IMG/VR virus record: IMGVR_UViG_3300017963_005353
Span: 1 to 64,000 of that record
Reading direction: 5' to 3' (one strand)
From: a virus
DNA length: 64,000 nt
The notes under the pieces were generated by a model, which worked only from the letters and a program-made list of their open reading frames with translations, ran no database searches and was not told the DNA's origin. Position 1 is the first letter of the stretch. Each line of letters starts with the position of its first letter. Below are positions 8,235-16,716 of this stretch, piece by piece. Both the position numbers and the translations under genes were made by a program.

Positions 8235-8965
8235 GGGTGATCGTCCTGGCCCGGACGTTAAACGAAGAGCGAAACATTGCCCGGTTCTGCCGGTGCTATG
8301 CCCAGGCCGATGCCATCCTTGTGGCAGACGGGGGAAGCACCGACCGGACGGTGGAGATTGCTCGCCAATTTGAAAACGTGGAGGTTCGTCACTTTCGGGA
8401 AAGGACGCACTATCCCGGGGGCGTCATTTTCAACCCGGAGACGCAGCACATTAACTTTCTCATAGATTGGGCGGTGAGGGAGCAAAGCCCCGATTGGCTG
8501 GTCAACGATGACGTGGACTGCATACCGACTGCCGACCTACATCGTGACATGCTTGGGCTGCTCGCCGCTGCCCTGGCTCCTGTGGTTTGTGCTTATAGGC
8601 TGTATGTCTGGGGAGAGCGCATGTATCTGCCCCGGATGAGCTTGCAGGGGCAATCCTTGTGGGCGTGGCAACCCCGGCTCAAGTCCGACATCAGAGGGGA
8701 TGAAAGCCTGCCGGAAACCCAGTACGGATTCACCGGCATACCACCCGCCTACACCGATGGGCGGATCGACCTGGCGGCCCCGTTCTGCCTGTTGCATTAT
8801 TTTGCACCATCCGAAGCCGCCTATGCTGAGAGAATGGTACAATACGCTGCCAGGGGTACGCCCATCGTGCCCATCAGGGAGACCGAATATTGGCCGCCCG
8901 AACCTTTGCCCGTTTGGGCGGTTCCTCCGAAGATTGCAGAGGGGAGCCATGTCAGAGCAGGTTAA
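8231..8965 (+). CDS. Glycosyltransferase family 2
   Basis: A 244-residue GT2-like protein starting at a GTG that overlaps the previous stop (GTGA). It begins VRVIVLARTLNEERNIARF, then ADGGSTDRTVEIA and WLVNDDVDCIP, which supplies the acidic metal-binding cluster. The C-terminal half is more divergent, with Trp/Tyr-rich stretches. It probably transfers a sugar from a nucleotide donor in the cytosol. Its end overlaps the DUF5662-like gene by 17 bp. Confidence 0.85.
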   Translation: MRVIVLARTLNEERNIARFCRCYAQADAILVADGGSTDRTVEIARQFENVEVRHFRERTHYPGGVIFNPETQHINFLIDWAVREQSPDWLVNDDVDCIPTADLHRDMLGLLAAALAPVVCAYRLYVWGERMYLPRMSLQGQSLWAWQPRLKSDIRGDESLPETQYGFTGIPPAYTDGRIDLAAPFCLLHYFAPSEAAYAERMVQYAARGTPIVPIRETEYWPPEPLPVWAVPPKIAEGSHVRAG

Positions 8966-9422
8966 AACGCTCGTCACCATACTGCGCCACCAGCGGATCG
9001 TCGCCGCCTACATGCGTCGGCTGGCCTATGCGCTCCTGGAGGTGGCGGAGGTCCACGACCTGTCAAAACTGAGCCTGGACGAGTTTGGCGGATTTGTTGA
9101 GATGAACCACGTTGCCAGGGAGCACAAATTCGGCTCAGAAGAATACTATGCTGCCCTGGAGAACAGGGACGACGTTGTGGGATTGCACTATCAACGCAAC
9201 CGCCACCACCCGGAGCACCACGACCGGGGCATTGATGACATGACCCTGGTGGACCTGGTGGAAATGGTCGCTGACTGGCAAGCGGCCAGCGACGTTTACG
9301 GGAAAGCCACGTTTGAAGAGGGGTTGAAGGTGCTGAGGGATCGGTTTGGGCTCACGTCCTGTCATCTGCACTTGATATGGCTGATTCATGACGTGTTCGT
9401 GGGGGAGACAGAGAGGCCATGA
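8949..9422 (+). CDS. DUF5662-like (HD-related) protein
   Basis: A 157-residue alpha-helical protein with a run of metal-ligand-like residues: HDLSKLSLDEFGG near residue 37, then HYQRNRHHPEHHDRG near 80 and MVADWQAASDVYG. This pattern matches the DUF5662 family, often found in phages and thought to be HD-domain related. Biochemical function is unknown. The start at 8949 gives a product that begins MSEQVKTLVTILRHQ; upstream in-frame sequence is inside the glycosyltransferase. Confidence 0.65.
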   Translation: MSEQVKTLVTILRHQRIVAAYMRRLAYALLEVAEVHDLSKLSLDEFGGFVEMNHVAREHKFGSEEYYAALENRDDVVGLHYQRNRHHPEHHDRGIDDMTLVDLVEMVADWQAASDVYGKATFEEGLKVLRDRFGLTSCHLHLIWLIHDVFVGETERP

Positions 9423-10015
9423 GAGACTACAGGCACATCGACCGGTATTTGACCGAACTCCAGGCAGACGTCTACCCGCAGCCGCAAGACGACCAGACCC
9501 AGGGGCTCATCGCTCAACTGGCGAAACAATGGCTGCCACGGTTGCAGGGGCTCGACAGCATCCTTGACGTGGGCTGTGCCCAGGGACAGGCCATTCCCAT
9601 CCTGGAGAAATATTGTCCGAACGTCGTGGGGGCAACGCTCGGTACCGACGCCATGGTTGCCAGCCAACAGGGGCACACCGTCTACTACGCCGACATGTCC
9701 TTTCTCCCCTTTGGAGAGGGGGAGTTCAAGCTGCTCTGGTGCCGCCACGTGCTCGAGCACTCACCCATGCCGCTCATCACGCTCATGGAGTGGCACCGGG
9801 TCGCCCGCCAGTGGTGCATCTGTGTGGTGCCGACCATCGAGGCCCATGGCTACGGGGATGCCAGCGATCAGCACTACTATGTCCTCCACGAAAAGCAGTG
9901 GAAAAACTTGTTTCAACGAACCGGCTGGCACGTGCTATGGCAGGACTATTCCTATGGCGTCGAAATGCGCTGGCTCCTGGAGAAAAAGGAACGACCGAAA
10001 GGATCGCCCTCATGA
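9419..10015 (+). CDS. SAM-dependent methyltransferase (class I)
   Basis: A 198-residue Rossmann-type methyltransferase. Motif I is ILDVGCAQGQAI, followed by a ligand loop near GATLGTD, motif II/III around YYADMSFLPFGEGEF, and WCRHVLEHSPMP, which fits Methyltransf_11. It lies in the glycan operon, coupled by ATGA at both ends, so O-methylation of a sugar or glycan end is the natural guess. The target is not shown by the sequence. Confidence 0.88.
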   Translation: MRDYRHIDRYLTELQADVYPQPQDDQTQGLIAQLAKQWLPRLQGLDSILDVGCAQGQAIPILEKYCPNVVGATLGTDAMVASQQGHTVYYADMSFLPFGEGEFKLLWCRHVLEHSPMPLITLMEWHRVARQWCICVVPTIEAHGYGDASDQHYYVLHEKQWKNLFQRTGWHVLWQDYSYGVEMRWLLEKKERPKGSPS

Positions 10016-10473
10016 CCGACGTAAGGCTGACCGATATAAAGTGGATCGACCCTGGCGTGGCCCAGGCCCTTGACGGGGCCGGTGTGACTGTTGAGACCCT
10101 GGCCGCCATGACCGCAAACGAGCTTCTGGGGAAATTCCCGTTTGTGGGAACGATCAACGCCTGGCTCCTGACCGACGAGGCCCGGTATGTCATGGGACAG
10201 GTGGAGGCAGGGCTGTGGTCGCCACAAGAGAAACTCGACCTGGAAATGACCCTGAAAGAGCTTGAGGAAATAGAGCGACAAGAGGCCATGGAACGAATAC
10301 GCCCGCGCATGAAATGGCCTCCCGATACCCCTGCCCAGGTACAGACCAGCGGCAAATCGGTCCGTGTGGAGCGGATAGAGGCTCAAAGGGCACGCCAGGC
10401 CCAACTGGACGCCGAGCGGGAACGGTTGGTCAAGCTGATCCTGGATCAAGACGATGAGGAGGATCCAGAATGA
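10012..10473 (+). CDS. Helix-hairpin-helix-like small protein
   Basis: A 153-residue protein starting at an ATG overlapping the methyltransferase stop. Residues ~14-60 (GVAQALDGAGVTVETLAAMT, then FPFVGTINAW) resemble the HhH repeat found in RNA polymerase alpha C-terminal and NusA-like domains. Residues ~75-153 are highly charged and probably coiled coil, ending DDEEDPE. It may bind nucleic acid or act as a scaffold. A DNA-binding-like protein in a sugar operon is unexpected. Confidence 0.6.
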   Translation: MTDVRLTDIKWIDPGVAQALDGAGVTVETLAAMTANELLGKFPFVGTINAWLLTDEARYVMGQVEAGLWSPQEKLDLEMTLKELEEIERQEAMERIRPRMKWPPDTPAQVQTSGKSVRVERIEAQRARQAQLDAERERLVKLILDQDDEEDPE

Positions 10474-11381
10474 AGGTCGTGCTGTCGGGCATTTACTACC
10501 CGTTTGCCATTCTCCGGTATTTTGAACTGGCCTTGCGTCGGCGTGACGACGTGGAGTTGATCACGGTCGGTCCCTGGACCGGGGCGTGGATACCGTGGAA
10601 CGGGGGCATGAATTTACCCATGCAGTACGCCGGCCGGCCCGACATGGCGTTTCCCAACACGCAAACCTTTCGCAACCTGCCTGTATCGTTCGTGGAGGCC
10701 AAGCTGGCCGCCGCGAATCTTGGGCCGGTTGACCTGTGGCTCCAGGTAGACGCCGGTTTCTACCTGGATGGGCATCCATCGCATGGCAAAAACGTCATCG
10801 TCGCTACTGATCCGCATGTGCTGAACTATGACCGGCAACGGACACTGGCAGATGTTTTCTACTGTATGCAGCAGACCTATGCCAAACCGGGGGATGTGTA
10901 TCTGCCCTACGCCCACGACCCAATTCATCACGCTCCCCCTGACGAACCGGTGGACAAGGAGTTTGACTGCTGCCTGCTCGGGTTGCACTACCCGCAGCGG
11001 GTAGAGCTCGTCAGGCAGTTGAGGGTACGGAACATCTCAGTCAAGTTCGCTTTAGGTCCGATATATGAGGAGGCTCGTCAGTTTTACAACGCTGCCCACA
11101 TCGGTCTCAACTGGTCGAGCCTCCTTGATTTGAACGCCCGCGTGTTCGAACTCCTGGGGTTTGGCGTGCTGGCGGTGGTCAACCGGGTGCCTGACCTGGG
11201 CCGGTTTTTCAAGGAGGACGAGCACCTGGTCGTGTTTGATGACATGAAGGAAGCGGTTGAAAAGGTGGTGTACTATCTTGACCGCGCCGACGAACGAGAG
11301 CGGATCGCCGCCCAGGGGCACAGGGCCGTTTCGGGACACACGTGGGACGCTCGTGTGGCGACGATCTTGGAGGGGGCATAA
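10470..11381 (+). CDS. Glycosyltransferase, CgeB/GT1-like
   Basis: A 303-residue GT-B-type protein. The C-terminal half has YNAAHIGLNWSS, NARVFELLGFGVLAVVNRV and a terminal EDEHLVVFDDMKE block, typical of the Glyco_trans_1_2 (CgeB/YkvP) group. The N-terminal half begins MKVVLSGIYYPF. It is coupled to its neighbour by ATGA. A role in adding a sugar to a phage or host surface component is inferred from the cluster. Confidence 0.8.
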   Translation: MKVVLSGIYYPFAILRYFELALRRRDDVELITVGPWTGAWIPWNGGMNLPMQYAGRPDMAFPNTQTFRNLPVSFVEAKLAAANLGPVDLWLQVDAGFYLDGHPSHGKNVIVATDPHVLNYDRQRTLADVFYCMQQTYAKPGDVYLPYAHDPIHHAPPDEPVDKEFDCCLLGLHYPQRVELVRQLRVRNISVKFALGPIYEEARQFYNAAHIGLNWSSLLDLNARVFELLGFGVLAVVNRVPDLGRFFKEDEHLVVFDDMKEAVEKVVYYLDRADERERIAAQGHRAVSGHTWDARVATILEGA

Positions 11382-11384
11382 GGT

Positions 11385-11780
11385 ATGAGCAAGCGGATAA
11401 ACAGGGCGCCAGCCGTCGTCAAGCACCTGGGGGAGCCCAAAGAGGCCCGGACTCTAAAGGGCACGATCGTGCACCGGCAAGACAAGCTGTGGGTTGATCA
11501 GTGGGGGCGGTTTGTGCCCTGTGCTCCCTATGACGATCACTTTCTCTATGAGAGCCCGGACAAGACACCGGGCAGCCCGACGTTCATGTGCACCTGTGGA
11601 AGTGCGGCCATCATCGTGGGAGCGGGCAAGGCAGAGATGTTCGTGTGCATGATGCACGTCACCACAGGCAAACACACGACGAGCTTGGTCAATATCAAAG
11701 ACTTTCCAGACATTGGGGGGCAGACCATCGGAGAGCCTGGGCCGGGCATTGACCTGCCAGGAGGAAAGCTGAAACTATGA
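11385..11780 (+). CDS. Hypothetical protein with CxC motif
   Basis: A 131-residue protein. The N-terminus is basic (MSKRINRAPAVVKHLG). A central FMCTCGSAAIIVG and later FVCMMHVTTGKH give three Cys and two His in a spacing that could bind zinc, but no named family is recognised. It starts four bases after the previous stop, and its own stop overlaps the next ATG. Confidence 0.6.
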   Translation: MSKRINRAPAVVKHLGEPKEARTLKGTIVHRQDKLWVDQWGRFVPCAPYDDHFLYESPDKTPGSPTFMCTCGSAAIIVGAGKAEMFVCMMHVTTGKHTTSLVNIKDFPDIGGQTIGEPGPGIDLPGGKLKL

Positions 11781-12061
11781 GCACTGGTCCTGGACGACCA
11801 GTACAGGGCGACACAAACGCCACCGAACAAGTTGACGCCACTGGTGCTCAGGTCCATGAGATTTCCATTGACGCCAAACACCTGGTTACACTCACCTTTC
11901 CGGAGGGTACGTCATCTAAGCGGGCCAGCCACACGATTCAATCCATGCGCCGATTGCTGGACGAATGGTGGACAAACCGCCAGCCCTTTTTGGTTGTGGG
12001 ACTTCTGGATGGTCTGGAACTCCGGTTTCACAGAAAAAAGACCGAAGAGGATGCCGGGTGA
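11777..12061 (+). CDS. Hypothetical small protein
   Basis: A 94-residue soluble protein coupled by ATGA to its upstream neighbour and by GTGA to the glycosyltransferase downstream. The first ~30 residues are low in structure, followed by a beta/alpha stretch (HEISIDAKHLVTLTF) and a basic helix-rich end. No family recognised. The tight coupling on both sides is the main support. Confidence 0.6.
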   Translation: MSTGPGRPVQGDTNATEQVDATGAQVHEISIDAKHLVTLTFPEGTSSKRASHTIQSMRRLLDEWWTNRQPFLVVGLLDGLELRFHRKKTEEDAG

Positions 12062-13128
12062 AAATTGACCTGTTGTGCAACGATGGATCTCCCCTAGGTG
12101 TTGTTCCCGGGGACATATATGGGCGGGGCGTTGGCGGGGCAGAATTGTCGATGCTCACCTGGGCGACGACCATGGCCGCCAGGGGACATCAGGTTCGCGT
12201 GTTCAACGATCCCAAACCGCCCGGCGTCCATGATGGGGTAGAGTTCCTCCCCAGGAGCGCGTTTGAGCCAAGAGACGGCACGCGGGATGCTTTCGTGATC
12301 TACCGTTCCCCCAATGCCCACACGAAAGCGGGGCAGGCAGCGATCAAGGTACACTGGTCTATGGACCAGTTTACGGTCGGAAACTACTCGCTGGACATTG
12401 TACCACATGTGGATACGATTGTATGCATTTCACCCTACCATGTGCAGGACTACCGGAACCGGTATCACCCGCCAGTGGAGAAAATGGGCTACCTGGACCT
12501 GGGGGTCAAACTGGCCGACTATGACCAGAAGGTGGAGAAAGTGCATGGGTTGTGTATCTTCTGCTCGATGCCCGACCGGGGGCTGCGCCATTTGCACCCG
12601 CTGTGGGCCAGGATTCTTGAGCAAGAGCCGGGCGCAACGCTGGTCATCACAGGCGATTATACCCTGTGGGGAGCAAAGAATCCGGGCAACCATCAGCACC
12701 GGCTCCAATGGTTGCACACGCCCGGCGTCAAGTTCGTGGGGAATATCCCACGGGAGGAACTGGTCAAGGCCCAATTGGAGGCCCAGGTTCATGCCTATCC
12801 TTGCGTCTATAAGGAATTGTTCTGCATCGCCGCCGCCGAGTGCCAAGTGGCCGGGGCGGTGCCCATCACGACGCCGACGGGAGCCCTGGCGACGACCAAT
12901 GCGTTCGGGTTTCTCCTGCCCGGCAACATTCTGGCCTCTCGTTGGCAGCACATGTTCGTCAAAGCGGTGATCGCTGCCATGCGAATGACCAATGCCGAGC
13001 GGGAGACGATGCGGGCACAGGCCCGCGCCAGGTTCGATTGGAATGTCATTTGCGGGCAGTGGGAAACCCTGTTGGAGACGGGCCAGTTCCCGGAAGGACA
13101 CCGTGGGGATCAGTTGGGGAAACCGTAA
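12058..13128 (+). CDS. Glycosyltransferase family 4-like
   Basis: A 356-residue GT-B protein starting at a GTG that overlaps the previous stop. RGVGGAELSMLTWATTMAARG is the N-terminal glycine-rich acceptor-domain signature (GGAE). The C-terminal donor domain has TLVITGDYTLW, KFVGNIPREELVKAQLEAQ and CIAAAECQVAGAVPITTPTG, where the Glu of ELFCIAAAE matches the conserved E of GT4 enzymes. Donor and acceptor are unknown. It ends the first half of the glycan module, just before an antisense gene. Confidence 0.88.
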   Translation: MKIDLLCNDGSPLGVVPGDIYGRGVGGAELSMLTWATTMAARGHQVRVFNDPKPPGVHDGVEFLPRSAFEPRDGTRDAFVIYRSPNAHTKAGQAAIKVHWSMDQFTVGNYSLDIVPHVDTIVCISPYHVQDYRNRYHPPVEKMGYLDLGVKLADYDQKVEKVHGLCIFCSMPDRGLRHLHPLWARILEQEPGATLVITGDYTLWGAKNPGNHQHRLQWLHTPGVKFVGNIPREELVKAQLEAQVHAYPCVYKELFCIAAAECQVAGAVPITTPTGALATTNAFGFLLPGNILASRWQHMFVKAVIAAMRMTNAERETMRAQARARFDWNVICGQWETLLETGQFPEGHRGDQLGKP

Positions 13129-13430
13129 TGACCGCTTGAGGGCACGGGCGGGATGGCACTTCTGAGGCTTGAAAGAAACGTGAGTCGATGTTGCGTGCTG
13201 AACTGCCTGAGCGGGGAGGACATGATAGCGTAGCGCACGCAAAGCAGGTGCTTGCAGGCGGCCTTGCCGATGGCGAGCACCGCGAAAGAGCGGCTCTTGA
13301 TGTTGGCCGCCCCGTTCATCATGACGCCGGAGATGGGCTTTAGCACCAAGGGCAGGCCATAGAACCGCATCCCGCAAACGGGGCATTGGACGTGGAGGTC
13401 CTGGACTCGGAAAATGGTTTGATCGTCCAT
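13110..13430 (-). CDS. Antisense small protein with CPVCG motif (moron candidate)
   Basis: A possible 106-residue protein on the opposite strand from everything around it, filling the only sizeable break in the plus-strand glycan operon. It starts MDDQTIFRVQDLHVQCPVCG; alternative in-frame ATGs lie at 13454 and 13472. A CxxC pair is followed by basic and hydrophobic stretches, with no recognised family. Support comes from a near-consensus minus-strand promoter 31 bp upstream (13461-13489). No Shine-Dalgarno site is obvious, and its 3' end overlaps the plus-strand glycosyltransferase by 19 bp, so coding is uncertain. Confidence 0.4.
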   Translation of the reverse strand: MDDQTIFRVQDLHVQCPVCGMRFYGLPLVLKPISGVMMNGAANIKSRSFAVLAIGKAACKHLLCVRYAIMSSPLRQFSTQHRLTFLSSLRSAIPPVPSSGHYGFPN

Positions 13431-13460
13431 GGTGAAGGGGCTCACTGGAAACATGCTTAA

Positions 13461-13489
13461 ATTGTACCACATTCGATATATTCTGTCAA
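13461..13489 (-). promoter_or_regulatory. Sigma-70-type promoter, minus strand
   Basis: On the minus strand, TTGACA (13484-13489) and TACAAT (13461-13466) are separated by exactly 17 bases, with TGG directly before the -10. It would start RNA near 13454 and read leftwards into the antisense reading frame. Confidence 0.75.
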
Positions 13490-13498
13490 GGAAAACAC

Positions 13499-14677
13499 AT
13501 GACTATAGTTTATGTTTCCGATTTTGACCTGCGCGGCTCAGGTTATATGAACATAGCGGTCTCCATGTGCACCGGCCTCGTCGAGCAACATGGGCGGGAC
13601 GTGATCGCCCTGGGGTTTGGGTATGACGGGCGAGAGCACCATCACCCGTTCAAGATCGTGCCCAGCAAGCCCCAGCTTGTGCCAGACATGGTACGCTTGT
13701 TGGGACAGCAAGAGGTGGACATCGAGGCCATCGTGGTGGCCCTGGATATACCCTTGCAGGAAGCTCTCATGAGAAAGGTACAGGTGCCGGGTGAAATCCC
13801 CTACATCGGCCTGTTCCCGGTGGAGGGGCCACCTGTCACCATGTCGTGGGCCATGCAACTCGCCAGGATGGATCAAGCCCTTGTCATGAGCCGGTTTGGA
13901 CAAAAGGCGCTCGCCGACGCTGGTGTACAGGCAACCTATGTGCCCATCGGGGTCAACTGTGCCCAATGGCGACCGCCAGTAGAGAACGAAAGGATTATGA
14001 TCCGGGAGGGCCTGGGAATCCCCGACGACGTGTTCATGGTGCTGACCGTGGCCGACAACCAGGAGCGGAAAAACCTGTCTGTTGCCATGGAGATATTCGC
14101 CCATTTCTCCCTGGACGTTGAAGAAACCGACCAGTATGGGCATATTTTGAGCGCAACGCCAAAGCGACCCACACAATGGCACCTGGTCACACGGCCAGAA
14201 TCGCCCATCGGGTTCAAGCTCAACGACCTGGCGATGGACATGCAGGTCATGGATCGCCTGGTGCTTTACAACCGGGGGATGCCGTTCAAGGCCCTGTGGT
14301 CCCTGTTTGTGGCGGCTGATGCTTTCCTGCTGACCAGCAAGGCCGAGGGGCTTGCCATGCCAGTGTTGGAGGCCATGGCCTGCCGGCTGCCTGTGGTGGG
14401 CACAGACACGTGTGCCATACACGAGCACCTCACCTCCGGGCGGGGGTTGCTCATCAAGCCGGGCTATCTGATGATCGACCCGTGGGGCAACTCTCAAAGG
14501 GCTCTGGCCGACAGGGATGCGGGCGTGAGAGCCCTGGAGCGGTTGGCAGACATGGATACGGACAAGCGAGAGGCCATGCTTGACAAAGCCCAGGGCTATG
14601 TGCAAAAACGAACCTGGGACAAAGCAGTCAATGTGTTGAACGAGGCCATAGATCAGGCGGTGAGGAGCAAACAGTGA
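13499..14677 (+). CDS. Glycosyltransferase family 4
   Basis: A 392-residue GT-B enzyme. The donor domain shows TVADNQERKNLSVAMEIFA and LVLYNRGMPFKALWSLFVAA, then the E-x7-E signature in SKAEGLAMPVLEAMACRLP. The N-terminal half starts TIVYVSDFDLRGSGYMNI. An AAGGA lies just upstream of the ATG. It follows the antisense gene and restarts the plus-strand run. Length is typical of the family. Confidence 0.9.
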   Translation: MTIVYVSDFDLRGSGYMNIAVSMCTGLVEQHGRDVIALGFGYDGREHHHPFKIVPSKPQLVPDMVRLLGQQEVDIEAIVVALDIPLQEALMRKVQVPGEIPYIGLFPVEGPPVTMSWAMQLARMDQALVMSRFGQKALADAGVQATYVPIGVNCAQWRPPVENERIMIREGLGIPDDVFMVLTVADNQERKNLSVAMEIFAHFSLDVEETDQYGHILSATPKRPTQWHLVTRPESPIGFKLNDLAMDMQVMDRLVLYNRGMPFKALWSLFVAADAFLLTSKAEGLAMPVLEAMACRLPVVGTDTCAIHEHLTSGRGLLIKPGYLMIDPWGNSQRALADRDAGVRALERLADMDTDKREAMLDKAQGYVQKRTWDKAVNVLNEAIDQAVRSKQ

Positions 14678-15576
14678 GTCGGAAAAGGAAAAAGGGTAAA
14701 CGCCCCAGGAAACCACGACAGCAGGCCGGGCGGGTTCGACAGGACACCATGCTCGATGTGGTGATCCCCGTCTATGGCCGGCCCGATATGCTCGGCCAAT
14801 GCCTGGCGGCCCTGGCGGCGACGGCCGGCGACCTGTCCTATTCCCTGTTCGTCGTGGACGACAAGGGACCCGATCAAGAGGCGTTGCAAAAAATCTATGC
14901 CGCGCTACCCCCTGACGCCTGGCTGTTACGCAATGCCCAAAACATGGGCTTTCCCTACACTGCCAACAGGGGGGCCGAACAGGGCAGGAGCGAGTTTATT
15001 GTGTTCCTGTCCACGGACATCGTGTTGCAAGAGGGGTGTCTGCAAGCGATGATAGGCGAGATGTTGGAGAACCCAAAAACAGGTGTCGTCGGGGCAAAGC
15101 TGCTTTTCCCCGAAGAGAGCGACGACCCGGCCCGGCCCGTGGGCAAGATCCAGCACGCGGGCCTGTGTGTCAACATTCAGGGCAACCTGGCCCATGCCAA
15201 CATAGGATGGAGCCCTGACCATCTCAAGGTCAACCAGCGCCGGGTGCTTCAGGCCGTGACCGGGGGGCTCCTGATGACCCGCCGTGAGACCTGGCAGCGC
15301 GTAGCTAAATACTACAGGCAGATTGACGGGGACCCGACCCGAGGGGGTTTCAACCTGGTCTATGGCAAGGGCACCTATGAGGATGTGGAATACTGCATCG
15401 CCGCCAGGGGAAATGGGTATGACGTGGTGTACGTTCCCCAGGCTGTGGCAACGCATCACGTGGGGGCATCGGTCAAGGGCTCTGAGACAGGGGGGTTTGC
15501 CTTGAATCGCAACGCCACGATCTTTGCCGCCCGGTGCGGCCACATGCTGCATTGGGACATGTGGAGGTTTTGCTGA
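14674..15576 (+). CDS. Glycosyltransferase family 2
   Basis: A 300-residue GT2 starting at a GTG overlapping the previous stop. After a very basic N-terminal tail (SRKRKKGKRPRKPRQQ) come LDVVIPVYGRPDMLGQCL, LFVVDDKGPD, NMGFPYTANRGAEQG and LSTDIVLQ (DxD-like). TGGLLMTRRETW and TYEDVEYCIAARGNGYD follow, as in dTDP-rhamnosyltransferase-like GT2 enzymes. The basic tail could bind membrane or nucleic acid. It is the last gene of the glycan insertion. Confidence 0.9.
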   Translation: MSRKRKKGKRPRKPRQQAGRVRQDTMLDVVIPVYGRPDMLGQCLAALAATAGDLSYSLFVVDDKGPDQEALQKIYAALPPDAWLLRNAQNMGFPYTANRGAEQGRSEFIVFLSTDIVLQEGCLQAMIGEMLENPKTGVVGAKLLFPEESDDPARPVGKIQHAGLCVNIQGNLAHANIGWSPDHLKVNQRRVLQAVTGGLLMTRRETWQRVAKYYRQIDGDPTRGGFNLVYGKGTYEDVEYCIAARGNGYDVVYVPQAVATHHVGASVKGSETGGFALNRNATIFAARCGHMLHWDMWRFC

Positions 15577-16298
15577 TGAGCGCTTTGCACATTATCACAA
15601 CGCCGAGCATCCTTACCGATGCCATATTCACTCAATACGGGGGTCAAACGGGTACGTCTACAGCCGCCCAACGCCGGGCCGCCTACTGTATTGCGGAAGG
15701 GGCAGCGGTGGACGAGATCGGCACGTTCCTATCGCCGACAACCTTCACAGGCACGTTTCAATGGCCTCCCCAAGGGCAGTTCTACAAACTGCCTCACGAC
15801 CAGGTAACAGCCATCACCAGCTTGTACAGCATCCATGAGGCCGGGTGTGAGTGCGCCGATACCGTGGTTGAATTGGAGGGGTGCGCCTGGATCGACGACA
15901 CAGACAATGGAATCATCGACGTGCGAGAGGTGGGCAACACGGCCAAGGCTGCGTGCTCTGCCTGCTGCTCTTGTGCTGGCTCCCCATGGGGCTATGGCGT
16001 GCCCTACCAGTTTCGCGTGGTCTACCAGGCCGGCCTGCCCACAGAGGCCGCCAGTGACCCGCGCCTACTCATGGGACTGACCGAGTTTGCCGACCTTGCC
16101 CTGGAGCAAATCATTGATCCAAGCGGGGCAGAGGGTGGGCCGGGTGATCCCGGCGTGCAGGAGTTCTCCTCCCAGGGATACAGCGAGAAACGGACGAAAC
16201 TGAAAAGCACTGCCATGGGAAGTTCCGCTCGGGCGAACTATGCCGCAAAACTGCTGCGGTCCTTCTCTCGCCATGGGGCGCTCAAGTTAGGATGGTGA
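15576..16298 (+). CDS. Head-tail connector (gp6-like, predicted)
   Basis: A 240-residue protein with a start at 15576 that overlaps the previous stop and has TGGAGG upstream. The N-terminal helix-rich part resembles gp6-like/DnaT-like connectors, which usually lie between capsid and gp10-like genes, exactly its place here if the sugar insertion is ignored. It is odd in holding seven cysteines between residues 91 and 133 (including CEC and CSACCSC), which could form disulfides or bind metal. Assignment is by synteny. Confidence 0.5.
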   Translation: MSALHIITTPSILTDAIFTQYGGQTGTSTAAQRRAAYCIAEGAAVDEIGTFLSPTTFTGTFQWPPQGQFYKLPHDQVTAITSLYSIHEAGCECADTVVELEGCAWIDDTDNGIIDVREVGNTAKAACSACCSCAGSPWGYGVPYQFRVVYQAGLPTEAASDPRLLMGLTEFADLALEQIIDPSGAEGGPGDPGVQEFSSQGYSEKRTKLKSTAMGSSARANYAAKLLRSFSRHGALKLGW

Positions 16299-16301
16299 CG
16301 C

Positions 16302-16673
16302 ATGACCGCAGGGTTGAACATCAGGATCAATGTGTGGAGCATGACCCAGGACGCCGACGATGACGTGGGCGGGGCGGTGATTACCGGCACCATTTCTTAC
16401 CACAATGTCGAGGCCCGGTTGACCATGCGCCGGCCGGCTCAGATCCTCTTGCAGCAGGGACTTGAGACGATCAAGACCGCTGATCTGATGATTCAGGGGA
16501 GAGACGTCACGGTCTATGAGCGGGACGAGATTCAGATTATATGGCCACTCGATCACCCGTTCTACAATGACCGGTTTCGGGTCGAAGGCGTGCAACCGAG
16601 TAGCCGGCGCCAAAAGTATGGGCCAAAAACCTATACCGTCAGCCGGATCGAACGGACCAGGACACAGCAATGA
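16302..16673 (+). CDS. Head closure / head-tail adaptor protein (predicted)
   Basis: A 123-residue, beta-rich protein. VTVYERDEIQIIWPLDHPFYNDRF is followed by a basic C-terminus. Length, order (connector, this gene, gp10-like, tail terminator) and small beta-barrel character fit a head closure (stopper) protein such as SPP1 gp16-like ones. No decisive motif is visible, so the call is by synteny. Confidence 0.5.
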   Translation: MTAGLNIRINVWSMTQDADDDVGGAVITGTISYHNVEARLTMRRPAQILLQQGLETIKTADLMIQGRDVTVYERDEIQIIWPLDHPFYNDRFRVEGVQPSSRRQKYGPKTYTVSRIERTRTQQ

Positions 16674-16675
16674 GC

Positions 16676-16704
16676 TTGATTAACGGGGCATTTCGTGGTA
16701 TAAT
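16676..16704 (+). promoter_or_regulatory. Sigma-70-type promoter, plus strand
   Basis: TTGATT (16676-16681) and TATAAT (16699-16704) are 17 bases apart, with TGG before the -10. Transcription would start close to 16711, only a few bases before the ATG at 16717, so the first mRNA would be nearly leaderless. Confidence 0.65.
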
Positions 16705-16716
16705 GGAGAGGCAAAC

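Noticed and set aside
12430-13470. 346-residue minus-strand frame across the GT4 gene and the following gap
   Set aside because: Most of it is antisense to a clear glycosyltransferase. The other minus-strand frame in the gap has the promoter and the Cys motif.
13538-14716. Long 392-residue minus-strand frame opposite a glycosyltransferase
   Set aside because: It mirrors the GT4 gene and has His/Gln-rich composition typical of an antisense shadow; the plus-strand frame carries clear GT4 motifs.
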